In this document: in pieces, positions 8,834 to 17,556 of the stretch
Numbering within the stretch: position 1 is the first letter of the stretch
Layout: every line of letters begins with the position of its first letter
Assembly (NCBI GenBank): GCA_037384445.1
Contig: JARRNY010000078.1
Span: 1-29,634, forward strand
Source: Thiodiazotropha sp037384445
Lineage (GTDB): Bacteria > Pseudomonadota > Gammaproteobacteria > Chromatiales > Chromatiaceae
DNA length: 29,634 bases
Reading direction: 5' to 3'
Translations under genes and position numbers: made by a program
Notes under the pieces: generated by a model
Database searches by the model: none
Told to the model about the DNA's origin: nothing
What the model saw: only the letters and a program-made list of their open reading frames with translations

Positions 8834-8853
8834 GGCGGGGTGTCTACCCCGCC
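8834..8853 (+). terminator. Perfect GC-rich hairpin after miniprotein copy 2
   Basis: GGCGGGGT-GTCT-ACCCCGCC makes an 8-bp perfect stem with a 4-base loop, 8 bases after the stop and 6 bases before the stop codon of the convergent dehydrogenase gene, so it can act in both directions. There is no T-run. Confidence 0.65.
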
Positions 8854-8859
8854 AAGGCT

Positions 8860-9747
8860 TCAGCAGCCGGTATCGGTCTCGGCGTCAAACCCCGGATTGA
8901 TCGCTTCATAAAGCGCCGAGTAGTCCTCATTCCCGTATCCCGCCTCCTCTCCCTTGAGGAAAACGCAGAGCATTGCCTCAGCAATCGATGCCTCAATACC
9001 AGACTCCTCAGCCACCTGTTTAAACAACCCGATATCCTTGATCAGGTGCTTCAGCGGAAAGTTGGGATGGCTGTAGTCATGATCGATGAACTTCTGCAGT
9101 TTCTTGTCAAAGGTCGGTGCATAGAGCGCACTCTCCCGCAACAGATGCATGAACTGATCCACATCGCCGCCCTCGGCCCTGATCAGCCCCAGGCTTTGTG
9201 AAAAACCGGCGGTTAGTGCCGCGATCAGCTGGTTCATCGCCAGTTTCATAGCGGCCGCCTGACCCACCGCTCCGACCCGCTCGACCTCCTTACCGAGACA
9301 TCGCAGCATCAATAGACAGTGCTGGTAGACCGGCTCTGCTCCCGCCGCCATGACGATCAGCTGTCCGGAGCGGGCCTCGGGGATACTGCCGAGTAGCGGT
9401 GCTTCCAGATAGTCTCCGCCTGACTCCTCAACCCGCTTGCCAATGGCTCGGCTCTGGTTAGGCGCAATGGTGCCCATCTGTAGCACGGTCTTAGCCTGCA
9501 GGAGAGGGATCACCGCTTCGTTAAAGAGCACCGCATCGATGGCCTGCGCATCACTCAGGGTCAAAATAATCATCTCGCTCTGCGCCACCGCGCGTGACAG
9601 CTCCGCCTCTACTGTCAACCCGGCTTCGGCAGCACGCTGCAACGGCGCGGAGGAACGGTTCCAGACCACCACATCATGCCCGCAATGCACCAATCGCAGG
9701 GCGATCGGCTCTCCCATCAGACCCAGACCGAGAAGAGTGATTTTCAT
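8860..9747 (-). CDS. NAD(P)-dependent beta-hydroxyacid dehydrogenase (3-hydroxyisobutyrate/GLYR family)
   Basis: 295 residues, the usual family length. The N-terminal Rossmann fold begins KITLLGLGLMGEPIALRL, with the GxGxxG dinucleotide motif at residues 7-12. The substrate-binding segment typical of the family appears as EAPLLGSIPEARSGQLIVMAAG, and the catalytic lysine as GQAAAMKLAMNQL, near residue 168. The C-terminal helical domain ends with DYSALYEAINP. Relatives reduce succinic semialdehyde, tartronate semialdehyde or glyoxylate, or oxidise 3-hydroxyisobutyrate; the residues visible do not settle which. The start ATG has AGGAG upstream. The gene stands alone, tail-to-tail with the second miniprotein gene. 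Confidence 0.88.
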   Translation of the reverse strand: MKITLLGLGLMGEPIALRLVHCGHDVVVWNRSSAPLQRAAEAGLTVEAELSRAVAQSEMIILTLSDAQAIDAVLFNEAVIPLLQAKTVLQMGTIAPNQSRAIGKRVEESGGDYLEAPLLGSIPEARSGQLIVMAAGAEPVYQHCLLMLRCLGKEVERVGAVGQAAAMKLAMNQLIAALTAGFSQSLGLIRAEGGDVDQFMHLLRESALYAPTFDKKLQKFIDHDYSHPNFPLKHLIKDIGLFKQVAEESGIEASIAEAMLCVFLKGEEAGYGNEDYSALYEAINPGFDAETDTGC

Positions 9748-9982
9748 ACCATGGCGCTCCTGATGTTATCTGGAGAATAGGGGAATCTTAGCGCAAGGCC
9801 GGTCGCGGTGTGGATCACCGGGTAGTTCACACGGGGGTGGGGATGCTGCCTCAACCCGATTCACTTTTCAGGAGCCTCTCCTTGTCACCAACATCAAGTA
9901 GCTCGACAACTTCGCTGCCGGGCTGACTCAACGCTTCCCATTGCGAACTTAGCGTTTCATTGCGCCCTTTACTTTATGGCGC
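9748..9982. other. Intergenic region with a short start-less open stretch
   Basis: On the minus strand 9851-9973 reads 40 codons including ETLSSQWEALSQPGSEVVEL and LLDVGDKERLLKSESG before a TGA. It lies directly downstream of the hemE stop, has no ATG, and resembles protein-coding composition. It may be a gene remnant or chance; I do not recognise it. Confidence 0.25.
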
Positions 9983-10943
<961 letters not shown>

Positions 10944-11060
10944 GGCGTAGTCGGTCCTCTTTTTAGGATTCTCGATTCTGAAGGAGGGGCATTGTAGATG
11001 CAAACGCCACGCGCTTCCCTCTGTCACAGAATCGGTCGCATCTCACCAACAGCGTCGGGT

Positions 11061-11066
11061 TATAAT
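11061..11066 (+). promoter_or_regulatory. Candidate -10 box for the PDC-sensor gene
   Basis: A perfect TATAAT lies 22 bases before the ATG at 11089, in the gap between divergent hemE and the sensor gene. No good -35 box is visible 16-18 bases upstream, so this is a partial match only. Confidence 0.45.
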
Positions 11067-11088
11067 CCCCCCTTCACACGAGGTATGC

Positions 11089-12069
11089 ATGACAGCACTA
11101 CAACAGATTATCCTCAACAAGAAGGATGCCCTCGCAGGCGAAATCGGCGACCCGCTCTCTCAACTGGCAGATCTTTGCGCCAACGCCTGGGCAGACGCCG
11201 ACCGGCTCGACCAGCTATTGCTTGATTACATCGGCCAGATTCCCAAGTGCGAGTTTCTCTATGCCTGGGACCTGGATGGACAGGAGATCTCCTCCCTGGT
11301 GCAACCGGGGGAGTCGGATCAGAGCTGGCGGGGGAGGGATCTCTCCAAACGCCCCTACCTGAAAAACAACCTGCCCTTCAAAGGCATCATGCTCTCCTCG
11401 GTCTATCACAGCCAGTTCAGTGACCGCGAGTGCGTCACGGCGCTACAGGCAGTGAGAGATGGGGATCATCTGCTCGGCTTTATCGCCGCCGACTTTTCCC
11501 TCGATAAACTGGTCGGCGACGTCACCGGTCTGGATCGTCAACTCCACTGGCAGCAGTTCAAGGGAGATCCTGCGGTACGTGGCACCCTGTTCATGCAACA
11601 ACGCATTCCCAGCCGTGTTGACGAGCATATAGACTCGGTACACGAGACCATCCACTCCCTGATGACCGAGCATGGCATCTTTCATTGCAAGGTCCACTAT
11701 TCGAGCGGCCGCTGCTCCTTCTGGTTGATGGAGGACCCCTATAGCTATCGTATTCACGGGGTGGAAGAGATTATCAACCCGGATATCGTGCTGGCCTATC
11801 CGCTCTATGCCTATCCCGCACGCGCTAAAGTCTCTGCTGCACAGATCCGCGAGGTACTGGATGAGTTTCAGGCGCTGCGCTTCGCCGATGAGACAATCTA
11901 TCTGCGCAGCGCTTCAATCAATATCATGAACGGCATGCTGGGGCTGACCTTCTCATGCGATGGTTCCCACTACATGCCGGTGGAGGAGTTCCTGGAGAAG
12001 AATCTGGGTTTCTGGATCGGCGAACTGGCCGCCGACCGCCAAAAAGCACACTCGTCAGCTGATGACTGA
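11089..12069 (+). CDS. Stand-alone PDC/Cache-like sensor protein, apparently cytoplasmic
   Basis: 326 residues, ATG preceded by GAGG. Residues about 30-150 have the pattern of a PDC (Cache) ligand-binding domain: a long helix (SQLADLCANAW), FLYAWDLDGQEISSLV, then RGRDLSKRPYLKNN, LSSVYHSQFSDRECVTALQA and LLGFIAADFSLDKL. The arrangement of an Asp-Gly turn, an R-x-x-L-S-x-R-P-Y motif and a second strand block is characteristic of Cache sensors of chemoreceptors and kinases. Unusually, there is no signal peptide, no membrane helix and no recognisable output domain. The second half (residues about 180-310, with ILAYPLYAYPARAKVS-like strands) has no family I can name. It converges with the ODP gene, 15 bases away. 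Confidence 0.7.
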   Translation: MTALQQIILNKKDALAGEIGDPLSQLADLCANAWADADRLDQLLLDYIGQIPKCEFLYAWDLDGQEISSLVQPGESDQSWRGRDLSKRPYLKNNLPFKGIMLSSVYHSQFSDRECVTALQAVRDGDHLLGFIAADFSLDKLVGDVTGLDRQLHWQQFKGDPAVRGTLFMQQRIPSRVDEHIDSVHETIHSLMTEHGIFHCKVHYSSGRCSFWLMEDPYSYRIHGVEEIINPDIVLAYPLYAYPARAKVSAAQIREVLDEFQALRFADETIYLRSASINIMNGMLGLTFSCDGSHYMPVEEFLEKNLGFWIGELAADRQKAHSSADD

Positions 12070-12084
12070 CATAGGGTCACAGAC

Positions 12085-12843
12085 TCAAGGTAACCGGTAG
12101 TTGTCCTGCGTCATCAGATCGACGCCGCACTCCAGCCCCTCGATCCAGTTGATGAACTCGGTCACTGCCTTGCGCCCGACAAAAGAACGCCCATGTTGGG
12201 GTACGATCATATCGATGTCGAGTTGCCGAACCATGTTGGCCCAGAAGCGACAGACTTTATTGGAGTTTATGTAGCGCCTGTGGAAGCCCTCCATATAGGG
12301 CATCACTTCTGAAATGCTCTTGCAGGGCTTGTTCAGATCGCCTGGCGGCAAGTTGGCGCCGAGATCACCAGAGAAGAGAATACGACTGATTGGGTCGTAG
12401 AACTGGAAATTGCCTTCAGCGTGCATGAAGTGGGCCGGCAACGCCATTAAGCGGATATTGCCCAGTTCCAGATTCGTGCCTTGATCCGGGATCGGCACCA
12501 CGCGATCAACCAGGCGGCCCGGACGCGTGAAGTGGGGGATGAAGCGCTCCCAAAGCTCCGGTACCACTACCTTACAGTCGGTGCCGACCAGCCACTTGTT
12601 GACCGAGGCGACAATGTCGGGATCCTGATGGGATGCCACCACATAGTCGAGCTTCTTCACGTTCATGTAGTCACTGATGGCCATGAAGAGCCGTGAATAG
12701 GTCAGCTCGCCACCGGGATCGATCAGCGCGGCATGCTGATGATCGTAGATGAGAAATTGATTGGCCTGAACAGCTTCACCGTTGACCAAGTCCCTGAAGG
12801 CAACACAGATGTGGCTGCCGTTGTTGAATAGCTCGACTGACAT
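12085..12843 (-). CDS. ODP-type (oxygen-binding di-iron) metallo-beta-lactamase-fold protein
   Basis: 252 residues, one metallo-beta-lactamase domain. Instead of the hydrolase motif HxHxDH it has ASHQDPDIV, the H-x-D-P-D form found in oxygen-binding di-iron proteins (ODP) and related to the flavodiiron FprA domain. The other metal ligands are visible as HFMHAEGNF, FSGDLGA and VPQHGRSF. Known ODPs bind O2 at a di-iron centre and serve as oxygen sensors, often fused to chemotaxis or diguanylate cyclase parts. Here it stands alone with no flavodoxin domain, so a sensing or scavenging role is inferred. It is tail-to-tail with a PDC-like sensor gene, which supports a signalling context without proving it. 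The start ATG is preceded by a weak GAG. Confidence 0.82.
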   Translation of the reverse strand: MSVELFNNGSHICVAFRDLVNGEAVQANQFLIYDHQHAALIDPGGELTYSRLFMAISDYMNVKKLDYVVASHQDPDIVASVNKWLVGTDCKVVVPELWERFIPHFTRPGRLVDRVVPIPDQGTNLELGNIRLMALPAHFMHAEGNFQFYDPISRILFSGDLGANLPPGDLNKPCKSISEVMPYMEGFHRRYINSNKVCRFWANMVRQLDIDMIVPQHGRSFVGRKAVTEFINWIEGLECGVDLMTQDNYRLP

Positions 12844-13103
12844 AGCTCTAACGACTTCTCTTGTATGACTGAATCGGCCGCCGACACCTGCATAATCCGG
12901 TCAGGTACGGTAAACCCCCCAATGGGGCGCCTGTAAGTTCATTTAGCGACAGGATCCTCCGAAGCTTAAACCGATAAGACCAGATTGCAACAACATTGGC
13001 CCATCGCCCACTCTTCTCACTCGTACAAGACTTGTTAAGAATCGGCCGCAACGCTCCGCCGTTCAGATTACAATCAGCGGATGTTTAAGACAACTGCCCA
13101 ACA

Positions 13104-13763
13104 ATGAGAGTGAATCTGGATCACAGCTGGGATCTCTCCCCAGCAGACGCCATCGCCCTGCAAAACCGCCTTCGCGAGCTGGTGGTCCGCGAGGACTGCC
13201 TCTCAGAACCGAGACGGATCGCCGGGGTCGATGTAGGCTTCGAAGAGGGCGGGCAGGTCACCCGGGCGGCGGTCGCCGTGCTCGAACTCCCCTCACTAAA
13301 ACACCTGGAACAGGCAGTTGCCCGCTTACCGACCTGCTTTCCCTATGTGCCGGGACTACTATCGTTCCGTGAGATTCCCGCTATCCTGCAGGCCTTGTCG
13401 CAACTCAAACGACAACCCGACCTGCTACTGTGTGACGGCCAGGGCCTGGCCCATCCACGGCGCTTCGGACTTGCCTGCCATCTGGGCCTGTTGCTCGACA
13501 CACCCTCGATCGGCGTCGGCAAGAGCCGCCTGATCGGCCGGCATGCGACGGTACCGGATGAAAAAGGGGGATGGGTGCCATTGATCGATCGGGATGAGGT
13601 GATCGGCGCGGTACTCCGCACACGCCAGGGCGTGAAGCCGATCTATGTCTCCATCGGCCACCGAGTCTCGCTGCCAACAGCGATCGACATGGTGATGGCG
13701 GCTACCACAAGATACAAACTGCCGGAGACTACCCGTGCGGCGCACCGTCTCGCCTCCGGCTGA
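13104..13763 (+). CDS. nfi: Endonuclease V (deoxyinosine 3' endonuclease)
   Basis: 219 residues, the family's usual size. It cuts one base 3' of deoxyinosine in DNA, repairing deaminated adenine. The conserved catalytic acids are present: AGVDVGFE (first Asp), LSFREIPA (Glu) and LLCDGQGLAHPRRFGLACH (second Asp and the DGxGxxHPRR motif). Also conserved are PSIGVGKSRL and ISIGHRVS-type (VSIGHRVSL) near the end, followed by RYKLPETTRAAH. The start is placed at the ATG giving MRVNLDHSWDL; its ribosome binding site is poor. The closing region is slightly shorter than in E. coli Nfi. Confidence 0.93.
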   Translation: MRVNLDHSWDLSPADAIALQNRLRELVVREDCLSEPRRIAGVDVGFEEGGQVTRAAVAVLELPSLKHLEQAVARLPTCFPYVPGLLSFREIPAILQALSQLKRQPDLLLCDGQGLAHPRRFGLACHLGLLLDTPSIGVGKSRLIGRHATVPDEKGGWVPLIDRDEVIGAVLRTRQGVKPIYVSIGHRVSLPTAIDMVMAATTRYKLPETTRAAHRLASG

Positions 13764-13828
13764 GGCGATAAACTCAGCCCTACTACATCAGAGCTGAATA
13801 CGTGGGTTGTGAAGTGGGCAATACAGCA

Positions 13829-14124
13829 TCAGGCCTGTCGTAGATGCTCGATGTAGTGGGGACGGTCCTGCATATCCAGACGCACACCACTGGCTTGTGC
13901 CTGCAGCATGACTGACTGACCCTGAAACTTGAGGCTGCAGTGCGCCCGACCCCCTCAGCCTCGTCGAAGATCAACGAGCCGGCTTGCCACCAGCGGGTGC
14001 GCTCGACAGAGCCACTCAGCGTCTTCACCAGATAGGCGCGGGAGAAGCGGATAATAAGCTTGCCGTCTTGCAGCGTAATCGACTCGATTTCGCTGCCGGG
14101 CAGTTCGATGGTAGTGGAGTCCAT
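13829..14124 (-). pseudogene. Short hypothetical gene with a one-base frameshift
   Basis: From ATG 14124 the frame reads MDSTTIELPGSEIESITLQ, GKLIIRFSRAYLVK and WWQAGSLIFDEAEG. It then turns into unlikely sequence rich in Ser, Cys and Thr (SQSCCRHKPVVCVWICRT). In the next frame over, the same stretch gives GRAHCSLKFQGQSVML, QAQASGVRLDMQDRPHYIEH and LRQA followed by TGA at 13829-13831. One base lost in or beside the run of five C (13950-13954) would account for it; restoring it gives a 98-residue protein. I do not recognise a family. It may be a sequencing error in a homopolymer or a true mutation. Confidence 0.6.
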
Positions 14125-14261
14125 GGGCGGTACCTGCTGTAAAAATCTAAACCATGACGGCCTCGCATGATAACCCGCCAGATGCTGGAGACAACTCTCT
14201 TTACCCGGTGATAATCGTGCTTTTGGCTGGCGACTGTAACTCTAGCCATTTCGAAGAGAGG

Positions 14262-14282
14262 CAGGCCTGTTGCGTCGGCCTG
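14262..14282 (-). terminator. Hairpin downstream of ntrC
   Basis: CAGGCC and GGCCTG form a perfect 6-bp stem around a 9-base loop, 16 bases past the ntrC stop. On the minus strand the following bases are pyrimidine-rich (CCTCTCTTCG) but not a T-run. Likely the end of the ntrBC transcript. Confidence 0.45.
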
Positions 14283-14298
14283 ACAATGCCGGGATGTC

Positions 14299-15708
14299 TC
14301 AGCCGTCGATATCCAGATTCAGCTCTTTAATCTTACGTGTCAGGGTATTACGTCCCCAGCCCAGAAGGCGCGCCGCATCCTGTCGGCGACCAGCGGTATG
14401 CTCCAGGGCGGTCTCGATCATGACAGTTTCAAAATCGGGCCCTGCCTCGTTCAACAAACCTTCACACCCCTCCTGCAATCGCTTGCGGGCCCAAGCACGC
14501 AGTAGTTGCCGCCAGTCGTCATAGAAGACGGCCGGGGCCTCACTCTCCTTCAGCTCGGTTGGCAGATCATCGATGTGGATCTCCTGACCCGAGGCCATCA
14601 CCGTCAACCAGCGTGCCGTGTTTTCCAGTTGGCGCACATTACCGGGCCACTCCATCTGGCTCAGAATCACCTCAGTCTCTGGTAACAAAACCTTGGCCTC
14701 AACCGAGAGCTCTTTGCCTGCGCTGTCGAGAAAGTGTTTCATCAGCAGCGGAATGTCCTCTCGCCGCTCCCGTAGAGCAGGAAGATGGATTCGGATCACA
14801 TTGAGTCGATGAAACAGGTCTTCGCGGAAGGCACCCGATTTGACCAGGCTTTCCAGATTCTGATGAGTGGCGGCGATGATTCGCACATCCACCTTCACGG
14901 GCTCATGACCACCAACCCGGTAGAACTCCCCGTCGGCGAGCACGCGCAACAAACGGGTCTGTAGCTCCGCCGGCATGTCGCCGATCTCATCCAGGAACAG
15001 GGTGCCGCTGTCGGCCTGTTCGAAGCGGCCCTCACGGCGTGTCTGCGCGCCGGTGAACGCTCCCCGCTCATGACCAAACAGCTCGGACTCCATCAAATCT
15101 CGCGGAATCGCCGCCATATTCAATGCAATGAATGGCGCCTCGGCGCGGGTGCTGTGACGGTGTAATGCCTGCGCCACCAACTCCTTACCGGTTCCCGACT
15201 CCCCGTTGATCAGTACCGTAATGTTGGATCGAGCCAGTCGTCCGATAGCGCGAAACACCTCCTGCATGGCCGGCGCTTCGCCGATGATCTCCTTACCCTC
15301 CTTGCGTCCGTCCGGATTCGGCTTCTCGTCCGCCGCCGCCTGTTGGCGACAGGCGCGACGAATCTGTTGCACCGCATCGTCCACATCAAAAGGCTTGGGC
15401 AGATATTCGAAGGCGCCGCCATGATAGGCGGAAACCGCACTGTCGAGATCAGAGTGTGCCGTCATGATGATGACCGGCAATCCCGGATAGCGGGCGTGCA
15501 GAATTTCCAACAGCTCTAAACCGTCCATACCTGGCATGCGGATATCAGAGACCACCACATCAGGCTGCTCCTTATTCAGCGCACTGAGAACCCGGTCCGC
15601 ACTGTCGAAGCTGGTGACCTCCATTTCTGCTTTTTGCAGGGTCTTCTCCAAAACCCAGCGAATCGAGCGATCGTCATCGATCACCCAGACTCGACATGTT
15701 CTATCCAT
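14299..15708 (-). CDS. glnG: Nitrogen response regulator NtrC (sigma-54 activator)
   Basis: 469 residues, full length for NtrC. Receiver domain 1-120: acidic Asp11-Asp13, phospho-acceptor Asp55 in VVVSDIRMPGMDG, conserved Thr and Lys in IIMTAHSD and LPKPFD. AAA+ sigma-54 activator domain about 140-375: Walker A GESGTGKE, sigma-54 contact loop GAFTGA, Walker B FLDEIGDMP, and the arginine-finger region RVGGHEPVKVDVRI. The C-terminal Fis-type helix-turn-helix reads TAGRRQDAARLLGWGRNTL. It is phosphorylated by NtrB under nitrogen limitation and opens sigma-54 promoters such as glnA. It overlaps the ntrB stop by 8 bases, so the two are co-translated. Three boxes matching its binding site are found in this window. 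Confidence 0.96.
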   Translation of the reverse strand: MDRTCRVWVIDDDRSIRWVLEKTLQKAEMEVTSFDSADRVLSALNKEQPDVVVSDIRMPGMDGLELLEILHARYPGLPVIIMTAHSDLDSAVSAYHGGAFEYLPKPFDVDDAVQQIRRACRQQAAADEKPNPDGRKEGKEIIGEAPAMQEVFRAIGRLARSNITVLINGESGTGKELVAQALHRHSTRAEAPFIALNMAAIPRDLMESELFGHERGAFTGAQTRREGRFEQADSGTLFLDEIGDMPAELQTRLLRVLADGEFYRVGGHEPVKVDVRIIAATHQNLESLVKSGAFREDLFHRLNVIRIHLPALRERREDIPLLMKHFLDSAGKELSVEAKVLLPETEVILSQMEWPGNVRQLENTARWLTVMASGQEIHIDDLPTELKESEAPAVFYDDWRQLLRAWARKRLQEGCEGLLNEAGPDFETVMIETALEHTAGRRQDAARLLGWGRNTLTRKIKELNLDIDG

Positions 15709-16777
15709 CTACTTGCTCCAAAGGAAGTAAAACGCGAAAAATTGTCTGCCCGGGCTTGCTGGTGAACTCGATCAAGCCCTGGTGCCGATTGATCAGTGTC
15801 TGCGAAATGGAGAGTCCCAACCCCATACCATCACCGCCGGTGACCATAGGGAAAAAGATACGTTCCTGCAGCTCTTTCGGAATACCCGCTCCGTTGTCCT
15901 CGATTTCCACTGAGATCACCAACCGGTGAAGGATATTGCCGATAGTGAATTGGCGCAGAATACGCGTGGTGATTCCGAGCACACCCTCCGCACCTGCTGC
16001 CCTGACCCCATTACTCACGATATTTAAAAACGCCTGGATCAACTGGTCTGTATCACCCTTGATCGTCGGGATACTCGGATCGTAATCCTTGTTGATCGTC
16101 AGACCGGGTCCGATCTCCACCTTCACCAGACTACAGACCCGCTCTAAAACCTGGTGGATGTTAACGGCTTTCATTTCTGGCACCCGGTTAGGGCCCAGCA
16201 TGTTGTTGACCAGGTTTCGCAACCGGTCGGCTTCCTCAATGATGATCTGGGTATATTCAATCAACGACTCATCCTTGAGCTCCCGCTCCAGCAACTGGGC
16301 CGCCCCACGTAACCCACCCAGGGGGTTCTTGATCTCATGCGCCAGTCCACGAACCAGGGCTCGGGTCGCCTCATTTCGCGAGAGAATCTGCTCTTCGCGG
16401 GTGATCCTGAGCTGACGGTCTACCTGTTGGATCTCCACCAGAAGCTCGTCCACCCGATAGCCGTGGCGCTGTGGTATCACGGTACAGTCAACGGTGATCT
16501 CTCTACCGTCAGGCAGGATCAACTGATGTTCCCGTTCAGTGAAAGGCTGGCCACTCTCCAGCGACTGTGTCAGGTTTGACAACAGCAGGCTGTCTGGACA
16601 ACGGATCATCTCCATAACAGGCAAACCCAGTGCCTTGCGCGAACTAACTTCAAACAGCATCTCTGCCGAAGAGTTGAGATAGAGCAGTCTGAATTCTCGG
16701 TCGAAGAGGAGTATCGCCGTACTCAGGTTCTCCAGAACCTGTTTTTCGAGATTGCTTTTCTTCAGTTCCGGCATCAT
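15701..16777 (-). CDS. glnL: Nitrogen regulation sensor kinase/phosphatase NtrB
   Basis: 358 residues, cytoplasmic, no membrane segments, as expected for NtrB. PAS domain about 10-110 (AILLFDREFRLLYLNSSAEM). H-box GLAHEIKNPLGGLRGAAQLL with the phosphorylated His near 150. N-box NIVSNGVRAA, then G-boxes DNGAGIPKEL and GGDGMGLGLSIS. It phosphorylates or dephosphorylates NtrC under control of the PII protein. Its gene is followed by ntrC with an 8-base overlap and is preceded by an NtrC box (16955-16971) inside the 200-base upstream gap, so autoregulation is likely. Confidence 0.95.
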   Translation of the reverse strand: MMPELKKSNLEKQVLENLSTAILLFDREFRLLYLNSSAEMLFEVSSRKALGLPVMEMIRCPDSLLLSNLTQSLESGQPFTEREHQLILPDGREITVDCTVIPQRHGYRVDELLVEIQQVDRQLRITREEQILSRNEATRALVRGLAHEIKNPLGGLRGAAQLLERELKDESLIEYTQIIIEEADRLRNLVNNMLGPNRVPEMKAVNIHQVLERVCSLVKVEIGPGLTINKDYDPSIPTIKGDTDQLIQAFLNIVSNGVRAAGAEGVLGITTRILRQFTIGNILHRLVISVEIEDNGAGIPKELQERIFFPMVTGGDGMGLGLSISQTLINRHQGLIEFTSKPGQTIFRVLLPLEQVDG

Positions 16778-16954
16778 GGATGACTCCTAAGCAAAAAACG
16801 ATCCAACAAGCACAAATATTGAGCGCGCCCTGCTCTCACACTGAGCAGCACACAAAAGCACAGGAAAACAGTCGTTTAAGCACAACTTACCGTTCGCTGT
16901 TGGAAAAAAGGGAAAACGGTTTACAGGAGTATGTGCAGGTGGTGGCTCCACTAC

Positions 16955-16971
16955 TGCACCATTATAGTGCG
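16955..16971 (-). promoter_or_regulatory. NtrC binding box upstream of ntrB
   Basis: On the minus strand CGCACTATAATGGTGCA matches the NtrC consensus (TGCACNNNNNNNGTGCA) at all but the first base. Its core GCACTATAATGGTGC is identical to that of the box at 19335-19351. The box contains TATAAT in the direction of ntrB, so bound NtrC would cover a possible -10 element, as repression at E. coli glnLp would predict. It starts 6 bases beyond the stop of the upstream DUF4124-type gene. Confidence 0.8.
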
Positions 16972-16977
16972 GCTGTG

Positions 16978-17498
16978 TCAGCGGGTGAGAATTGAGGCCT
17001 GGCGCAGGAAGAAATTGATGCGATTGGATCGGATCAGCACATTACCGCTAGCATCGACAATGCGGGTCTCCAGGGTGTGGCTACCCCGGTTTAGATTGTT
17101 GAGGGAGAACTGGGTAGTGCGAACCTCCCCTGGCAGCTCCTCGCCATCGATGTTGATCTTCACCGAGTGCCCTTCAACGAGGGTTGGGGTGAGAGAGAGA
17201 CTGACAGAAACCGTACCTTCGTTGTTGCGCACGGTAGCGTTGTTTTCCGGTTGTACGATCTCCAGGCTCTGGTAGCCTTCGACGCCCTGGGCGTCAGCTT
17301 GTGCGTCACCTTGCTCCTGATCACCATTCGCGTCTGCGGGGGAGGGAGTCGACTTGGTGCCAATGACTCGAACGCGTTCAGCCCCTTCCATGTAGGTATC
17401 TGAGTAGATCACCACACCATCGGCATTGGTCGATTTGTAGACCTCCCTGGCATAGAGGGGCAGGGCGACGAAAATGATCAGAATGAATATGAGGCTAC
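16978..17498 (-). CDS. DUF4124-type exported protein, 5' end lost in the assembly gap
   Basis: The frame is open from the N-run to the stop at 16978; the first ATG (17415) is inside the domain, so the true start lies in the gap. What remains begins with the end of a signal peptide (IFILIIFVALPLYA, then cleavage before REVYKS). It continues YKSTNADGVVIYSDTYMEG, the short DUF4124 domain with its W/Y-x-D-x-x-G pattern, in proteins usually located in the periplasm. A low-complexity Gln/Asp linker is followed by a beta-rich C-terminal part with VSLSLTPTLVEGHSVKINID and SNRINFFLRQAS, which looks like an Ig-like or bacterial immunoglobulin fold. Genes of this kind commonly lie between glnA and ntrB in gammaproteobacteria; the function is unknown. 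Confidence 0.75.
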
Positions 17499-17508
17499 NN
17501 NNNNNNNN
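17499..17508. other. Assembly gap (ten N)
   Basis: Ten N between the DUF4124-type gene and glnA. The real distance is unknown, and the start codon of the upstream end of the DUF4124-type gene is lost here. The contiguity of the two sides depends on scaffolding. Confidence 0.99.
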
Positions 17509-17556
17509 CTCGTTACCGAAGGGCGCTTTATCTCTAGCGGTTCTGTGAAAAACCGA

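Noticed and set aside
9851..9973. Start-less open stretch after hemE as a gene
   Set aside because: It has no ATG, no ribosome binding site, and is only 40 codons; noted as a possible remnant, not called as a gene.
12848..13051. Minus-strand open frame (67 codons) in the gap before nfi
   Set aside because: No ribosome binding site, no family, and the reading frame has noise-like composition.
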